The position numbers and the translations under genes are program-made. A DNA stretch of 42,495 nt, taken from the IMG/VR virus record IMGVR_UViG_3300042691_000834, positions 1-42,495 of that record. One strand, 5' to 3'. Source of the stretch: a virus. The notes under the pieces were generated by a model. It was not told the origin of the DNA. It worked only from the letters and a program-made list of their open reading frames with translations, and searched no databases. Shown here in pieces: positions 1 to 8,300 of the stretch. Within the stretch, counting starts at the first letter, position 1. Each line of letters begins with the position of its first letter.

Positions 1-1471
1 AACTTGCACCTACTGTTATTGCGGTACCTGCAGGCATTTTGGCTATTGTGGGGTTATTAATTATAAATGTATTATTAACATAGTCAACTGAGACTACTCT
101 TGTATCAAAATCAAACACAGGTATTATCGTACCGTTAGGTGATGTTACGGTAGCAGTAACATCTATCTCTGCTACTAAATCTTTAGTAACGTCCTGCACA
201 CTAATTTCAGTTGTGCCAATCGGAACCTCAAGAGAAGTAATTTCAAAGCTAGGGAAGTTGTCTGCTGTTGAATAGGTGTTATCTGAAGTGCCGTATGGTC
301 CTGTAATTGGACCTACTGCCTTAGCAGTTAATACTAATGTTCCATCAACTTGTCCGGAGTTAGCATCAGTTCTTTCTGGATTTAGTTTAGCAGTCTGCAA
401 ACTTAATGTCATTAATTCTCGCAACTTGTCTGCATCATCATGTGAGAGTGACCATAACTTTTTAAGTGTGGCTGCACCAATTTTAATAACTGGACTTGGA
501 TTTGCATATCTTGCACTACTCATAAATACTACCACTGAACTAGGAACAGGTGGTCCGTTCGGTATAATAATATTGACTGGTGGTGCAGGCTGTCCATCAA
601 ACGTTGGATTAACATATAGTTGACTACGGTCATAACCTGTCTTGGGAACTAGTCTCGCTGCCTCTGCAATTGCCGCATCATTGATTGCTATGTTTTTATT
701 ATATCTTCCTATGATATCACGTAAGTTATCAGCGGTGTCAAGTTGCCAGTATAAAGGATCAGTTGGTGCTATACCAGCTGGTACATTTTGTATAGGTGTA
801 TATGTCTTATCTCCGTATGTAACCGTATATCCTGTAACGTATGCTTTAGTAGGATCCCAATCACCTAAGTAATTATCTTTCTCAATAGGTTGACTTAGTA
901 TGTTGCTAAATTCCTGACTGTCCACTAGTGGCTCACATTTGATTCGCCATAAATGAGGGTACCATGTTTGACTAAATCCTTCGCTAGCAAAGTTACCATC
1001 AGTTATTTGATAATATCTACGCAATCCAATTGGAATAGCCTCATTTAATGGGTGATAATCTGTTAAGTGAGGTAACTCTAATACGTCCCCTACCATTAAC
1101 TTGCGACCTATTAGTTCTATCATGTCATTATAATGCACTGTCACAAAAACAATGTCATTATTAAGAAACAATCCAAACTGACTTAGGTCAAAGTCTAAAT
1201 TTTGTACGTTATAGTGACCACGCAATCTATAGATGGTGGTATCATATTTTCTGTCACGGTTCTCTAAGAACAACAAATCTTGTATATTTGTCGGATCCAG
1301 AGTATTATATTGTGGTTGAGTCAAGTCGGTACTAGCGCCCTGATTAGGTATTCCTAAATACTTGTGTATGTATAAATCTGTACCCCCAACAACAAACATC
1401 TCCTTGATGGTTCTATCAAGGAATTTGAAATCTTTTGATTTTTCTGGACGATATAATGAAAGTCTTGGCAT
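1..1471 (-). CDS. gp14: gp14-like neck protein with C-terminal extension (partial)
   Basis: The frame is open without a stop from the ATG at 1471 down to the window edge (490 codons), so the C-terminus is missing. The first about 200 residues resemble the T4 gp14 neck protein: N-terminal MPRLSLYRPEKSKDFKFLDR, then a part with GRKLMVGDVLELPHL and an aromatic-rich PIGLRRYYQITDG segment. Neck proteins close the filled head and join it to the tail. T4 gp14 has about 256 residues, so this one is at least twice as long. Residues about 202-243 look like a small carbohydrate-binding module (GDWDPTKAYVTGYTVTYGDK, then YTPIQNVPAG and PLYWQL). The rest is beta-rich and unrecognised. The gene is divergent from 1576 and has its own late promoter at 1492-1499. 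The neck identity is fairly likely; the role of the extension is inferred. Confidence 0.72.
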   Translation of the reverse strand, partial: MPRLSLYRPEKSKDFKFLDRTIKEMFVVGGTDLYIHKYLGIPNQGASTDLTQPQYNTLDPTNIQDLLFLENRDRKYDTTIYRLRGHYNVQNLDFDLSQFGLFLNNDIVFVTVHYNDMIELIGRKLMVGDVLELPHLTDYHPLNEAIPIGLRRYYQITDGNFASEGFSQTWYPHLWRIKCEPLVDSQEFSNILSQPIEKDNYLGDWDPTKAYVTGYTVTYGDKTYTPIQNVPAGIAPTDPLYWQLDTADNLRDIIGRYNKNIAINDAAIAEAARLVPKTGYDRSQLYVNPTFDGQPAPPVNIIIPNGPPVPSSVVVFMSSARYANPSPVIKIGAATLKKLWSLSHDDADKLRELMTLSLQTAKLNPERTDANSGQVDGTLVLTAKAVGPITGPYGTSDNTYSTADNFPSFEITSLEVPIGTTEISVQDVTKDLVAEIDVTATVTSPNGTIIPVFDFDTRVVSVDYVNNTFIINNPTIAKMPAGTAITVGAS

Positions 1472-1491
1472 ATTGTGATCCGTTTACTTAG

Positions 1492-1499
1492 TATTTATT
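1492..1499 (-). promoter_or_regulatory. T4-type late promoter for the gp14-like gene
   Basis: On the minus strand this reads AATAAATA followed by CT, matching the T4 late consensus TATAAATA. The predicted start is near 1486, about 15 bases before the ATG at 1471, with a weak GGAT ribosome site between. Confidence 0.6.
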
Positions 1500-1521
1500 A
1501 CAAAAGTATTACCTCTGTAGG

Positions 1522-1550
1522 TTGACAACAATTGGAAAATCATATATAAT
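1522..1550 (+). promoter_or_regulatory. Consensus sigma70 (early) promoter
   Basis: TTGACA (1522-1527) and TATAAT (1545-1550) are perfect consensus hexamers with a 17-base spacer. The predicted start is near 1557, followed by the ribosome site AGGAG at 1566-1570 and the ATG at 1576. An inverted repeat, TAATAAT-ATC-ATTATTA (1547-1563), overlaps the -10 box and +1 and could be an operator. Confidence 0.85.
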
Positions 1551-1575
1551 AATATCATTATTAACAGGAGCAACC

Positions 1576-2733
1576 ATGGCAATACGCAAACCCAAAGCAA
1601 CATCAGACCACTTTATTAAAGCATTGAACCCTAGGGATGCTGATACAAAATATATGGGTGAAGAACCTTATTTCCCGTTGCAACCTGATGCTGATGGTCG
1701 TAAACTTGCATTGACTAATAGCTTTACTTGGTACAATAGGTTCTATGGTAAAAAAGATGCCAAAGAACTATTGTGTCAATATTTAGATAGCCATGACCGA
1801 ACCGCTGATGCCAAATATTTGCGTAGGGTGCATGAATCTGAATTCATTATGACATTGTGCTGGTTAGCACGTATGACTTTGCGTGGTTTGGAGTTAAATG
1901 ACCATGAAGAACTAACCCTACAAAATGAAATCAGTAGGTTGCTAAAATTAGTCCACAAGCCGGAATTAGTTGAGAAAGAAAAAGAGCCTAGTAATCGTCC
2001 CAATGTGCAGGAGATTATGCGTGAAAAAGCATTAGAAGCCGCTGGCGAACTTGAATCTATTTTTGATGAATGGATTACTGACATCAAGGTGACACAAAAA
2101 ACAGTTGACATTGTTGCTAAGTTTAATGTCATGCCACAACATATCCCGTTGATTGTCGATATTTGGAAACGCAAGCAACAAGAGTTTGAACAAGTCTCAG
2201 AAGGACAGGATGAACAATTGAATGAAGCCTATAGTTATCTAGGCAAAGTTAAATTGCGTAACACACTTAAATTTATTGAGCAAGTATTAAGTGACTTGAA
2301 CAGTTACATTTCAATTAAGAAAGCAAGCAAAGCACCTCGCAAACGCAAAGCGGTTCCTGTTGAGAAGATTGTCGCTAAACTCAAGTATTTGAAGGAACAC
2401 AAAGATCCTGTTAACAAACTTGACTTGATTAGTGTGCATCCAACTAAACTTCACGGCGCCAGTGAGGCATGGGTCTATGATACTGCAAAACGTAAGATGC
2501 ATCATTATATTGCTGACGAGTATTCAAAAGCATTTACTGTTAAGGGTAATACGATTCTTGGATTTGACAACACCGCAAGTGAAATCAAAACACTACGCAA
2601 GCCCGGTGAACAGATTAAAGAAATTATGGGTAGCAAGCCAGCCGCACGTAAATACTTTAAAGACATTAAAGCAGTAGCTACTACTCCTAATGGTCGCTTT
2701 AATGAGAATATGGTTATATTGAAGGCTTTTTAA
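1576..2733 (+). CDS. Unknown phage protein, 385 aa, first gene of an early operon
   Basis: I do not recognise this protein. The frame opens further upstream at 1522, but that codon lies inside the -35 box of a consensus promoter. The ATG at 1576 has AGGAG six bases before it, so I chose it. The product starts MAIRKPKATSDH and is soluble, charged and mostly helical, without membrane segments. A lysine-rich linker (KKASKAPRKRKAVPVEK, about residues 238-254) precedes a C-terminal domain beginning around KLDLISVHPTKLHG. The stop overlaps the next start (TAATG), so the gene is translationally coupled to 2733 and then to mazG. The early promoter argues for a host-takeover or metabolic role rather than a virion part, but this is inference. 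Confidence 0.85.
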   Translation: MAIRKPKATSDHFIKALNPRDADTKYMGEEPYFPLQPDADGRKLALTNSFTWYNRFYGKKDAKELLCQYLDSHDRTADAKYLRRVHESEFIMTLCWLARMTLRGLELNDHEELTLQNEISRLLKLVHKPELVEKEKEPSNRPNVQEIMREKALEAAGELESIFDEWITDIKVTQKTVDIVAKFNVMPQHIPLIVDIWKRKQQEFEQVSEGQDEQLNEAYSYLGKVKLRNTLKFIEQVLSDLNSYISIKKASKAPRKRKAVPVEKIVAKLKYLKEHKDPVNKLDLISVHPTKLHGASEAWVYDTAKRKMHHYIADEYSKAFTVKGNTILGFDNTASEIKTLRKPGEQIKEIMGSKPAARKYFKDIKAVATTPNGRFNENMVILKAF

Positions 2734-2915
2734 TGAGTATAGAAAAACGAATGTTAGAAATGATGGAACCAATTGACAAGTCCATCCAATTAACTGACAA
2801 TGATGAGGATATGCTAATGTTAGCCTGTGCAATGATGCAACGTGTCAAAGAGATATTTGACAATCAAATTGGAGTAGAAGGTAGAAAAACAATGTTTAAG
2901 GAATTATTAAAATGA
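2733..2915 (+). CDS. Small unknown protein, 60 aa
   Basis: A short acidic helical protein rich in Met (MLEMMEPIDKSIQLTDNDED at its N-terminus) with no recognised domain. Its ATG overlaps the upstream stop (TAATG) and its stop overlaps the mazG start (ATGA). Tight coupling on both sides is the main reason to believe it is real. Confidence 0.7.
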   Translation: MSIEKRMLEMMEPIDKSIQLTDNDEDMLMLACAMMQRVKEIFDNQIGVEGRKTMFKELLK

Positions 2916-3355
2916 GTGAGAAGAATGTAGATTTAACTAAGTACATGGAATTTGTTGAGGCTGTAACTAGCGAACCTAGCAATGACCTCACAACCTTCAT
3001 GGATCGTTGTGACGAATTGGACGGTAACTTTGATTTAGCAACACAAAAACATGGTCCTGATATCAATGTACCTCTATTGTTGACAGCATGTTTAGGATTA
3101 GCAGCCGAATCAGGTGAATTTATTGAGATACCTAAAAAGATTTTCTTTCAAGGTAAACACCTATCCGACGAAAATCTCTTTCACATGAAACGTGAATTGG
3201 GTGATATCATGTGGTACTGGATTAACGCTTGCAGGGCACTTCGCCTAGACCCCAATGAAGTCATTGCTGAGAATGTAAAGAAACTAGAAAGCCGCTATCC
3301 CGGTGGTTCTTTTAATGTTCATAATAGTGAAAATCGCAAAGCAGGCGATTTGTAA
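2912..3355 (+). CDS. mazG: MazG-like nucleotide pyrophosphohydrolase
   Basis: MazG-family enzymes hydrolyse NTPs or dNTPs to monophosphates and pyrophosphate. The helical metal-binding signature is visible: GLAAESGEFIE followed by a basic IPKKIFFQGK stretch, then KRELGDIMWYW, which supplies the acidic residues of the E/D motifs. At 147 aa it is a single-domain MazG, the size usual in phages. It ends the 1576-2733-2912 coupled operon driven by the sigma70 promoter at 1522. Phage MazG is usually linked to nucleotide-pool or alarmone control; the substrate cannot be read from sequence. Confidence 0.85.
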   Translation: MSEKNVDLTKYMEFVEAVTSEPSNDLTTFMDRCDELDGNFDLATQKHGPDINVPLLLTACLGLAAESGEFIEIPKKIFFQGKHLSDENLFHMKRELGDIMWYWINACRALRLDPNEVIAENVKKLESRYPGGSFNVHNSENRKAGDL

Positions 3356-3363
3356 GATGAACG

Positions 3364-3394
3364 GTTCTCCAGATAAATACAATATCTGGAGAAC
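3364..3394 (+). promoter_or_regulatory. Late promoter inside a perfect inverted repeat gating gp13
   Basis: Twelve-base arms (3364-3375 and 3383-3394) match perfectly around a seven-base loop. The late octamer GATAAATA is 3372-3379, predicted +1 is about 3385, and the ribosome site GGAG (3388-3391) is in the right arm. Read-through mRNA from the early mazG operon would hide the ribosome site. Late mRNA would lack the left arm. No T-tract follows, so it is not a classical terminator. Confidence 0.75.
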
Positions 3395-3397
3395 AAT

Positions 3398-4159
3398 ATG
3401 GCAGGTCTTACCTTAGACGAATTAAAAGAAGAATTATTTAGAAGCCTACGACTACGTTTGGGAGACGGTATTGTAGATGTTGAATTGGATCCTGAACACT
3501 ATGAAGCCGCATATCAATATGCAGTAAAGATATATCGCCAAAGGGCACAGAATTCTACGCAGGAGTCATACACACTTCTAAAGATGGAAAAGAATCAAAA
3601 TGTCTATACATTACCTAGCGAATTCATTAATGTGCGACAACTTTTCCGAAGAACAGTTGGTTTAGAAACAGGTCCTTCTGCTAGTAGTTTTGATCCATTT
3701 TCTAGTGCGATTCTTAATACATATTTGCTTAACTACAACTATGCAGGTGGTTTAGCAACATACGATTTTTATGCTCAATATATTGAATTAGCCGCACGTA
3801 TGTTTGGTGGTTATGTCATATATACCTTCAACCCTGTAACAAAGGAATTGCGTATTGTTCGTGACCCTAAGGGTAGTGGAGAACAAGTATTAATTTGGGC
3901 AGACATATTAAGACCAGAACAACAGTTATTACAAGATCCGGGTGCAGGCATTTGGATTGGTGATTGGACACTTAGCCAATTAAAATTAATTCTTGGTGAA
4001 GCACGTGAAAAATTTGGTACTATTGCGGGTCCAGGTGGCGGCACAACATTAAATGGTGCGGCCCTAAAGAGCGAAGGTAAAGCAATGCAAGACCAATTAT
4101 TAGAAGACCTAAAGAGATTTGTTGATTATAGCCAACCATATAGTTTTATTATTGGTTAA
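3398..4159 (+). CDS. gp13: gp13-like neck protein
   Basis: The 253-aa product matches the gp13 neck proteins of T4-like phages, especially the marine group. It has an N-terminal helix pair LDELKEELFRSLRLRLGDG, an acidic VDVELDPEHYEAA segment and a helical KIYRQRAQNST stretch. YTLPSEFINVRQLFRR leads into a beta domain. T4 gp13 is 309 aa, so this is a compact version. gp13 and gp14 together seal the packaged head and prepare it for the tail, and here the gp14-like gene lies 2 kb away on the other strand. Late expression is expected from the octamer at 3372-3379. The ribosome site CTGGAG sits seven bases before the ATG. Confidence 0.75.
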   Translation: MAGLTLDELKEELFRSLRLRLGDGIVDVELDPEHYEAAYQYAVKIYRQRAQNSTQESYTLLKMEKNQNVYTLPSEFINVRQLFRRTVGLETGPSASSFDPFSSAILNTYLLNYNYAGGLATYDFYAQYIELAARMFGGYVIYTFNPVTKELRIVRDPKGSGEQVLIWADILRPEQQLLQDPGAGIWIGDWTLSQLKLILGEAREKFGTIAGPGGGTTLNGAALKSEGKAMQDQLLEDLKRFVDYSQPYSFIIG

Positions 4160-4166
4160 ATCAGAG

Positions 4167-4195
4167 TTTACTTTTTCACAGTATTGTAATATAAT
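4167..4195 (+). promoter_or_regulatory. Sigma70 (early) promoter for the dNMP kinase
   Basis: TTTACT (4167-4172), 17-base spacer, TATAAT (4190-4195). The -10 box lies in the palindrome TGTAAT-ATA-ATTACA (4185-4199 approximately), a possible operator. TAGGAG and the ATG at 4217 follow. Confidence 0.75.
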
Positions 4196-4216
4196 TACAC
4201 TATAGGAGAGTCATAC

Positions 4217-4852
4217 ATGATTATTGGTGTAACAGGATTTATTGGTAGTGGAAAAGATACAGTAGCAAATTATCTCACTACATTTCATGGATATAAACGA
4301 ATTAGTTTTGCAGGCACATTAAAAGATTCAGTAGCCGCAGTCTTTGGTTGGGACCGCGATATGCTTGAGGGCACTACAAAATCTAGCAGAGAATGGCGTG
4401 AGCAATTAGACCTGTGGTGGAGTGAACGATTAGGTATTCCTGAACTTACCCCTAGGTGGGTACTACAACAGTGGGGTACTGAGGTATGTCGTGAAGGCTT
4501 TCATAATGACATCTGGGTAGCAAGCGTAGAAAATCAACTTCGCAAGGCAAAAGACAATATTGTAATCACTGACTGTCGTTTTACTAACGAAATTGAGGCT
4601 ATCAAAAATGCAGGCGGAATAACTATTCGTGTTGAGAGGGGTGAAAAACCCGAGTGGTACGACTCAGCAATTGCATACAATCGTGGTCCAAATAGTAATA
4701 GTCTATGGTCTATTAGCAAATCTAAGTTAGATAGACTTAAAATTCATGCCAGTGAATATAGTAGTGTAGGTCTACAACATGATTATTATCTAAATAATAA
4801 TTCTACTATAGATGATTTACATACGCAAGTTGAATCAATAATCAACCTGTAA
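4217..4852 (+). CDS. gp1: Deoxynucleoside monophosphate kinase (T4 gp1-like)
   Basis: This enzyme phosphorylates dNMPs to dNDPs during phage DNA synthesis. The N-terminal P-loop GFIGSGKDT is at residues 7-15, and the family pattern continues with FAGTLKDSVAAVFGWDRDML and the segment WVLQQWGTEVCREGF. DNIVITDCRFTNEIEAI is the conserved DxRF-type strand. The length, 211 aa, is close to that of T4 gp1 (241 aa). Its own sigma70 promoter and TAGGAG ribosome site support early expression. The 3' end overlaps the convergent HNH gene by 18 bases. Confidence 0.9.
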   Translation: MIIGVTGFIGSGKDTVANYLTTFHGYKRISFAGTLKDSVAAVFGWDRDMLEGTTKSSREWREQLDLWWSERLGIPELTPRWVLQQWGTEVCREGFHNDIWVASVENQLRKAKDNIVITDCRFTNEIEAIKNAGGITIRVERGEKPEWYDSAIAYNRGPNSNSLWSISKSKLDRLKIHASEYSSVGLQHDYYLNNNSTIDDLHTQVESIINL

Positions 4853-5182
4853 ATCTCCCCGACGCCAAGTAACTTCTTTGCGTTTTATTACCTCTACACA
4901 ATTTAAACAGATTGTTCTTAGATTAATATAATCGTTGTTTTTTAAGTCTCCGTCAATATGATATACTGTCATTTGACTGGGGTACGAACTTTTAAACCCG
5001 CATACATCACATGTGGGTTTTTTCTTATATCCTGTTTTCTGCCAATTAGGTACTCTAGGTTTTTTCTTAGTTTTCTTGCTGCCGCATTCATCACATATGC
5101 TTCTATAATATATTTTATCATTGCGATGATAATTGACGGCACATAAATTTTTATTACATTCTTTACAGATAGGACGTTTCAT
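4835..5182 (-). CDS. HNH endonuclease-like zinc protein
   Basis: The 115-aa basic protein carries two pairs of zinc-type cysteines before the HNH core (C6/C9 and C30/C33). Another set frames the core (C58/C61 and C92/C95). The core reads YHIDGDLKNNDYINLRTICL, with H75, D77 and the downstream Asn consistent with an HNH metal finger. It lies alone on the minus strand between the dNMP kinase and the sheath gene, like free-standing homing endonucleases of T4-like phages. The ATG coincides with the predicted start of a late promoter and has no ribosome site. Mobility is inferred; no intron is visible here. Confidence 0.8.
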   Translation of the reverse strand: MKRPICKECNKNLCAVNYHRNDKIYYRSICDECGSKKTKKKPRVPNWQKTGYKKKPTCDVCGFKSSYPSQMTVYHIDGDLKNNDYINLRTICLNCVEVIKRKEVTWRRGDLQVDY

Positions 5183-5186
5183 CTAG

Positions 5187-5194
5187 TATTTACA
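5187..5194 (-). promoter_or_regulatory. Late promoter with start codon at +1 (HNH gene)
   Basis: The minus strand reads TGTAAATACTAGATG: a one-mismatch late octamer whose predicted start (about 5181) coincides with the ATG at 5182. No room exists for a ribosome-binding site. Confidence 0.5.
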
Positions 5195-5240
5195 TAAAAA
5201 CCTTTAAAGGTATGGTTATATGGTGTTTTTTAATATTTTC

Positions 5241-5273
5241 GCTAAATATTAATACGATTAGGGCGTTAACCCT
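5241..5273 (+). promoter_or_regulatory. Late promoter and 5' hairpin for the tail sheath gene
   Basis: The late-like octamer GCTAAATA (5241-5248) predicts a start near 5254. A hairpin follows almost at once: AGGG (5260-5263) with CCCT (5270-5273), extended by GATT/AATC (5256-5259 and 5277-5280) across a small bulge. The ribosome site AAAGGAA (5288-5294) is free. A hairpin at the very 5' end would be expected to stabilise this abundant mRNA (inference). Confidence 0.5.
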
Positions 5274-5301
5274 CAAAATCATAACATAAAGGAAATTTAA
5301 C

Positions 5302-8300
5302 ATGGCACTAGTATCACCAGGCGTAGAAGTAACAATCATTGACCAAAGTCAGTATTTACCTGCAGCCTCTAATTCAGTACCCCTTGTATTGTTGGCAACT
5401 GCAACTAACAAGGCAAACGCGGCTGGAACAGGAGTGGCAGCAGCCACTACAGCGGCAAATGCAAATAAATTATATCAGGTAACAAGTCAGCGTGACCTTG
5501 TAAATCTATTCGGAACACCTTTCTTCTATAAAACTACAAACGGAACTCCAATTCAAGGATATGAATTAAATGAATATGGATTATTAGCTGCCTATTCTTT
5601 ACTAGGAACAACTAATCGTTGCTTTATCTTAAGAGCAGACATTGATTTAGGAAGTCTAGTAGGAACATTAAGTCGTCCAGTAGGAGATCCAGAAGATGGA
5701 CAATATTGGTTAGATACTACAAATAGTACATGGGGTATCTATCAATTTAACGCAAGTACAGGAAAGTTTACAAATCAAACTCCATTAGTTATTGTAGATT
5801 CAGAATATATTGTAAGTGGTATTCCTACAGAAGCAGTCGGAACTATTGGTTCTTATGCTGTTATTCCACTTGAAATCACAGATGATGACTATGCAGTTGG
5901 TACATATTTCTATAAAACCTACACTAATGCATGGGTTAGAGTTGGTTCAAGTGCGTGGAAACTTGCTTTAGCAACAGCAACAGGTACTGTATCTAATCCA
6001 GCATTTGCTAGCACCGCTGAATTTACTATTAGCATCAATGGTGCATATACAAGAGCAGTTTCTATAGCTGGTGGTGACACAGTAGATGACATAGTTAACA
6101 CTATCAATGGACTTAATATTGCATATCTTCAGGCTAGAAATCTTGAAGGTAAATTAGTTGTTTCTTATGGTAGCCCGGAAATTAACCAGTATATTGCATT
6201 TACTAATACAACTGGTACTCCGTTGACTACTTTAGGTATTACTGCTAGCACCCCATATTATACACCTGATGTATCATACGGAACAAGCGCACAAATGCCA
6301 TTATGGACAACTGGTCAATTATATCCACACCCAACAGGTTCATTATGGATCAAGACAAGTATTGCAGGTGCTGGATCAGATTATATGGTTTCTCAATATA
6401 ATGCTGGAACAGATGTTTGGGCAAGTCTTGAAGTATCAAAATTTCAAACTCCGGGTATAGCTACAGCTACATTAGATTCCTCTGGTGGTAAAACTATTCC
6501 AGCTGGTACATTGATTGGTACTGTAGGCGAGACTGACAATTATGCTACAAATTCAACAGTAGTTTTATGGAAAAGAAAAACAACAGGTGAAATGTCTGTT
6601 GTTGGAGTTGAGACAACTGTTTCAATCACTAACGGTGGGATATTAGTTATAGTTCCTTCTACACCGGGTGTAGGTGAAACTACTGTATTATCACCATATA
6701 ATTTGACATTAAACGCAGGCGATGATGCAACTGATGTAGTTACAAAATGGTTGGCATTAGATATCCCTTATACTGACATTGGATTAACTACTACTGGAGC
6801 TATTGAAATAACACATACGTTAGGCGGAGATATCTTCCTAACTGACTTCTATTCCACTGGTATTAGTAATGGTATTATTGACGATATGGGATTTGGTTCA
6901 TCTAATCCAGATACTGATTATCTATTACAAGCTAATTATAGAAACCAATCTGCTGTACAAAGCGCAGTAGCACCAGCAGGCGGTACTGGTGCAGTATTTG
7001 ATATTATAAATCGCGGCGACTTCTATGAAATTAATGTGGTAACACCAGGATCAGGCTATAGTGTAAATGACTTGATTACTATTCCGGGTGCAAGTTTAGG
7101 CGGTGCAACAAGTGCTAACAACTTAGTTATTTCTGTTCAAGCAGTAACTGGTGGTGGTATTGATAATGTTGCATACTATTCAGGAACACCTAGAATTAAC
7201 TATTCAACTATTTTAAGTAACTGGGATCTACTAGAGTACGTTTCAAATGAGGGCGCCCCAGCTACTACACCATTGAATAATACTAACTGGTTCTATAGCA
7301 CAGCTAGCCAAGTTGATATCATGGTACAAAAGAATGGTAACTGGATAGGTTATAAGACAACGAACTTTGATACTAACGGACACCCTATCACTACTGGTTC
7401 AAATGCAACAGACCCATTAGGTCCTATTATTAGTGCTACAGCACCAGAACTTCAAACTGACGGTACAGCATTAGTATATGGTGATTTATGGTTAGATACA
7501 AGCGATTTAGAAAATTATCCAAAACTAAGTCGTTGGCAATTAGCTGATGGCGTGGATCAATGGGTAGCTATTGATAACACAGACCAAACAAGTGAAAATG
7601 GTATATTATTTGCTGATGCACGTTGGGCAACGTCAGGTTCAGTTGATCCAGTAAGCGATCCTATTCCAACTATCCTGTCATTATTGTCAAGCAATTACTT
7701 AGATTTAGATGCTCCGGATTCAGCACTGTATCCACAGGGTATGTTGTTATTGAATACACGCCGTTCGGGTTATAATGTTAAACAGTTTAGAACAAACTAT
7801 TTTACAGCGGCAAATTATCCAGATGAAGTATTACCAACATATTCATACACATGGGTAAGTTCTAGTGGATTGCAATCTAATGGTGCAGCCTACATGGGTC
7901 GTAAAGCACAACGTAATATGGTAGTTCAAGCGATGAAGGCAGCAGTAGGAACAAATCAAACTGTGCGTGAAGAAGATACCTTCTTCAATCTAATCTCAGC
8001 TCCCAACTATCCAGAATTACAACCTGATATGGTAGTCTTAAATAATGACCGCAATAACACTGCATACATTATTGGTGACACACCATTACGTTTAGAAGAC
8101 CAAGCAACCGCATTGACCAATTGGGCAAATAACGTTGCAGGTGCTACAGCAACAGGTGAAGATGGATGGGTAACACGTGATACATATTTAGGTGTGTTCT
8201 ACCCAAGCGGTATATCAACAGATTTAACAGGTGCATCAGTTGTTGTTCCTGCAAGTCATATGATGTTACGTACTTTCTTACGTAACGATACAATTGCTTA

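Noticed and set aside
276-872. Two plus-strand ORFs
   Set aside because: They are shadows of the minus-strand gp14-like gene, which is open through the whole region and has recognisable sequence.
1522-1575. N-terminal extension of the 1576 gene
   Set aside because: The codon at 1522 is part of the -35 box of a consensus promoter, and the 1576 ATG has a good ribosome site.
2311-2832. Additional ORFs overlapping 1576-2733 on both strands
   Set aside because: No ribosome sites or domain features, and they overlap a better coding frame.
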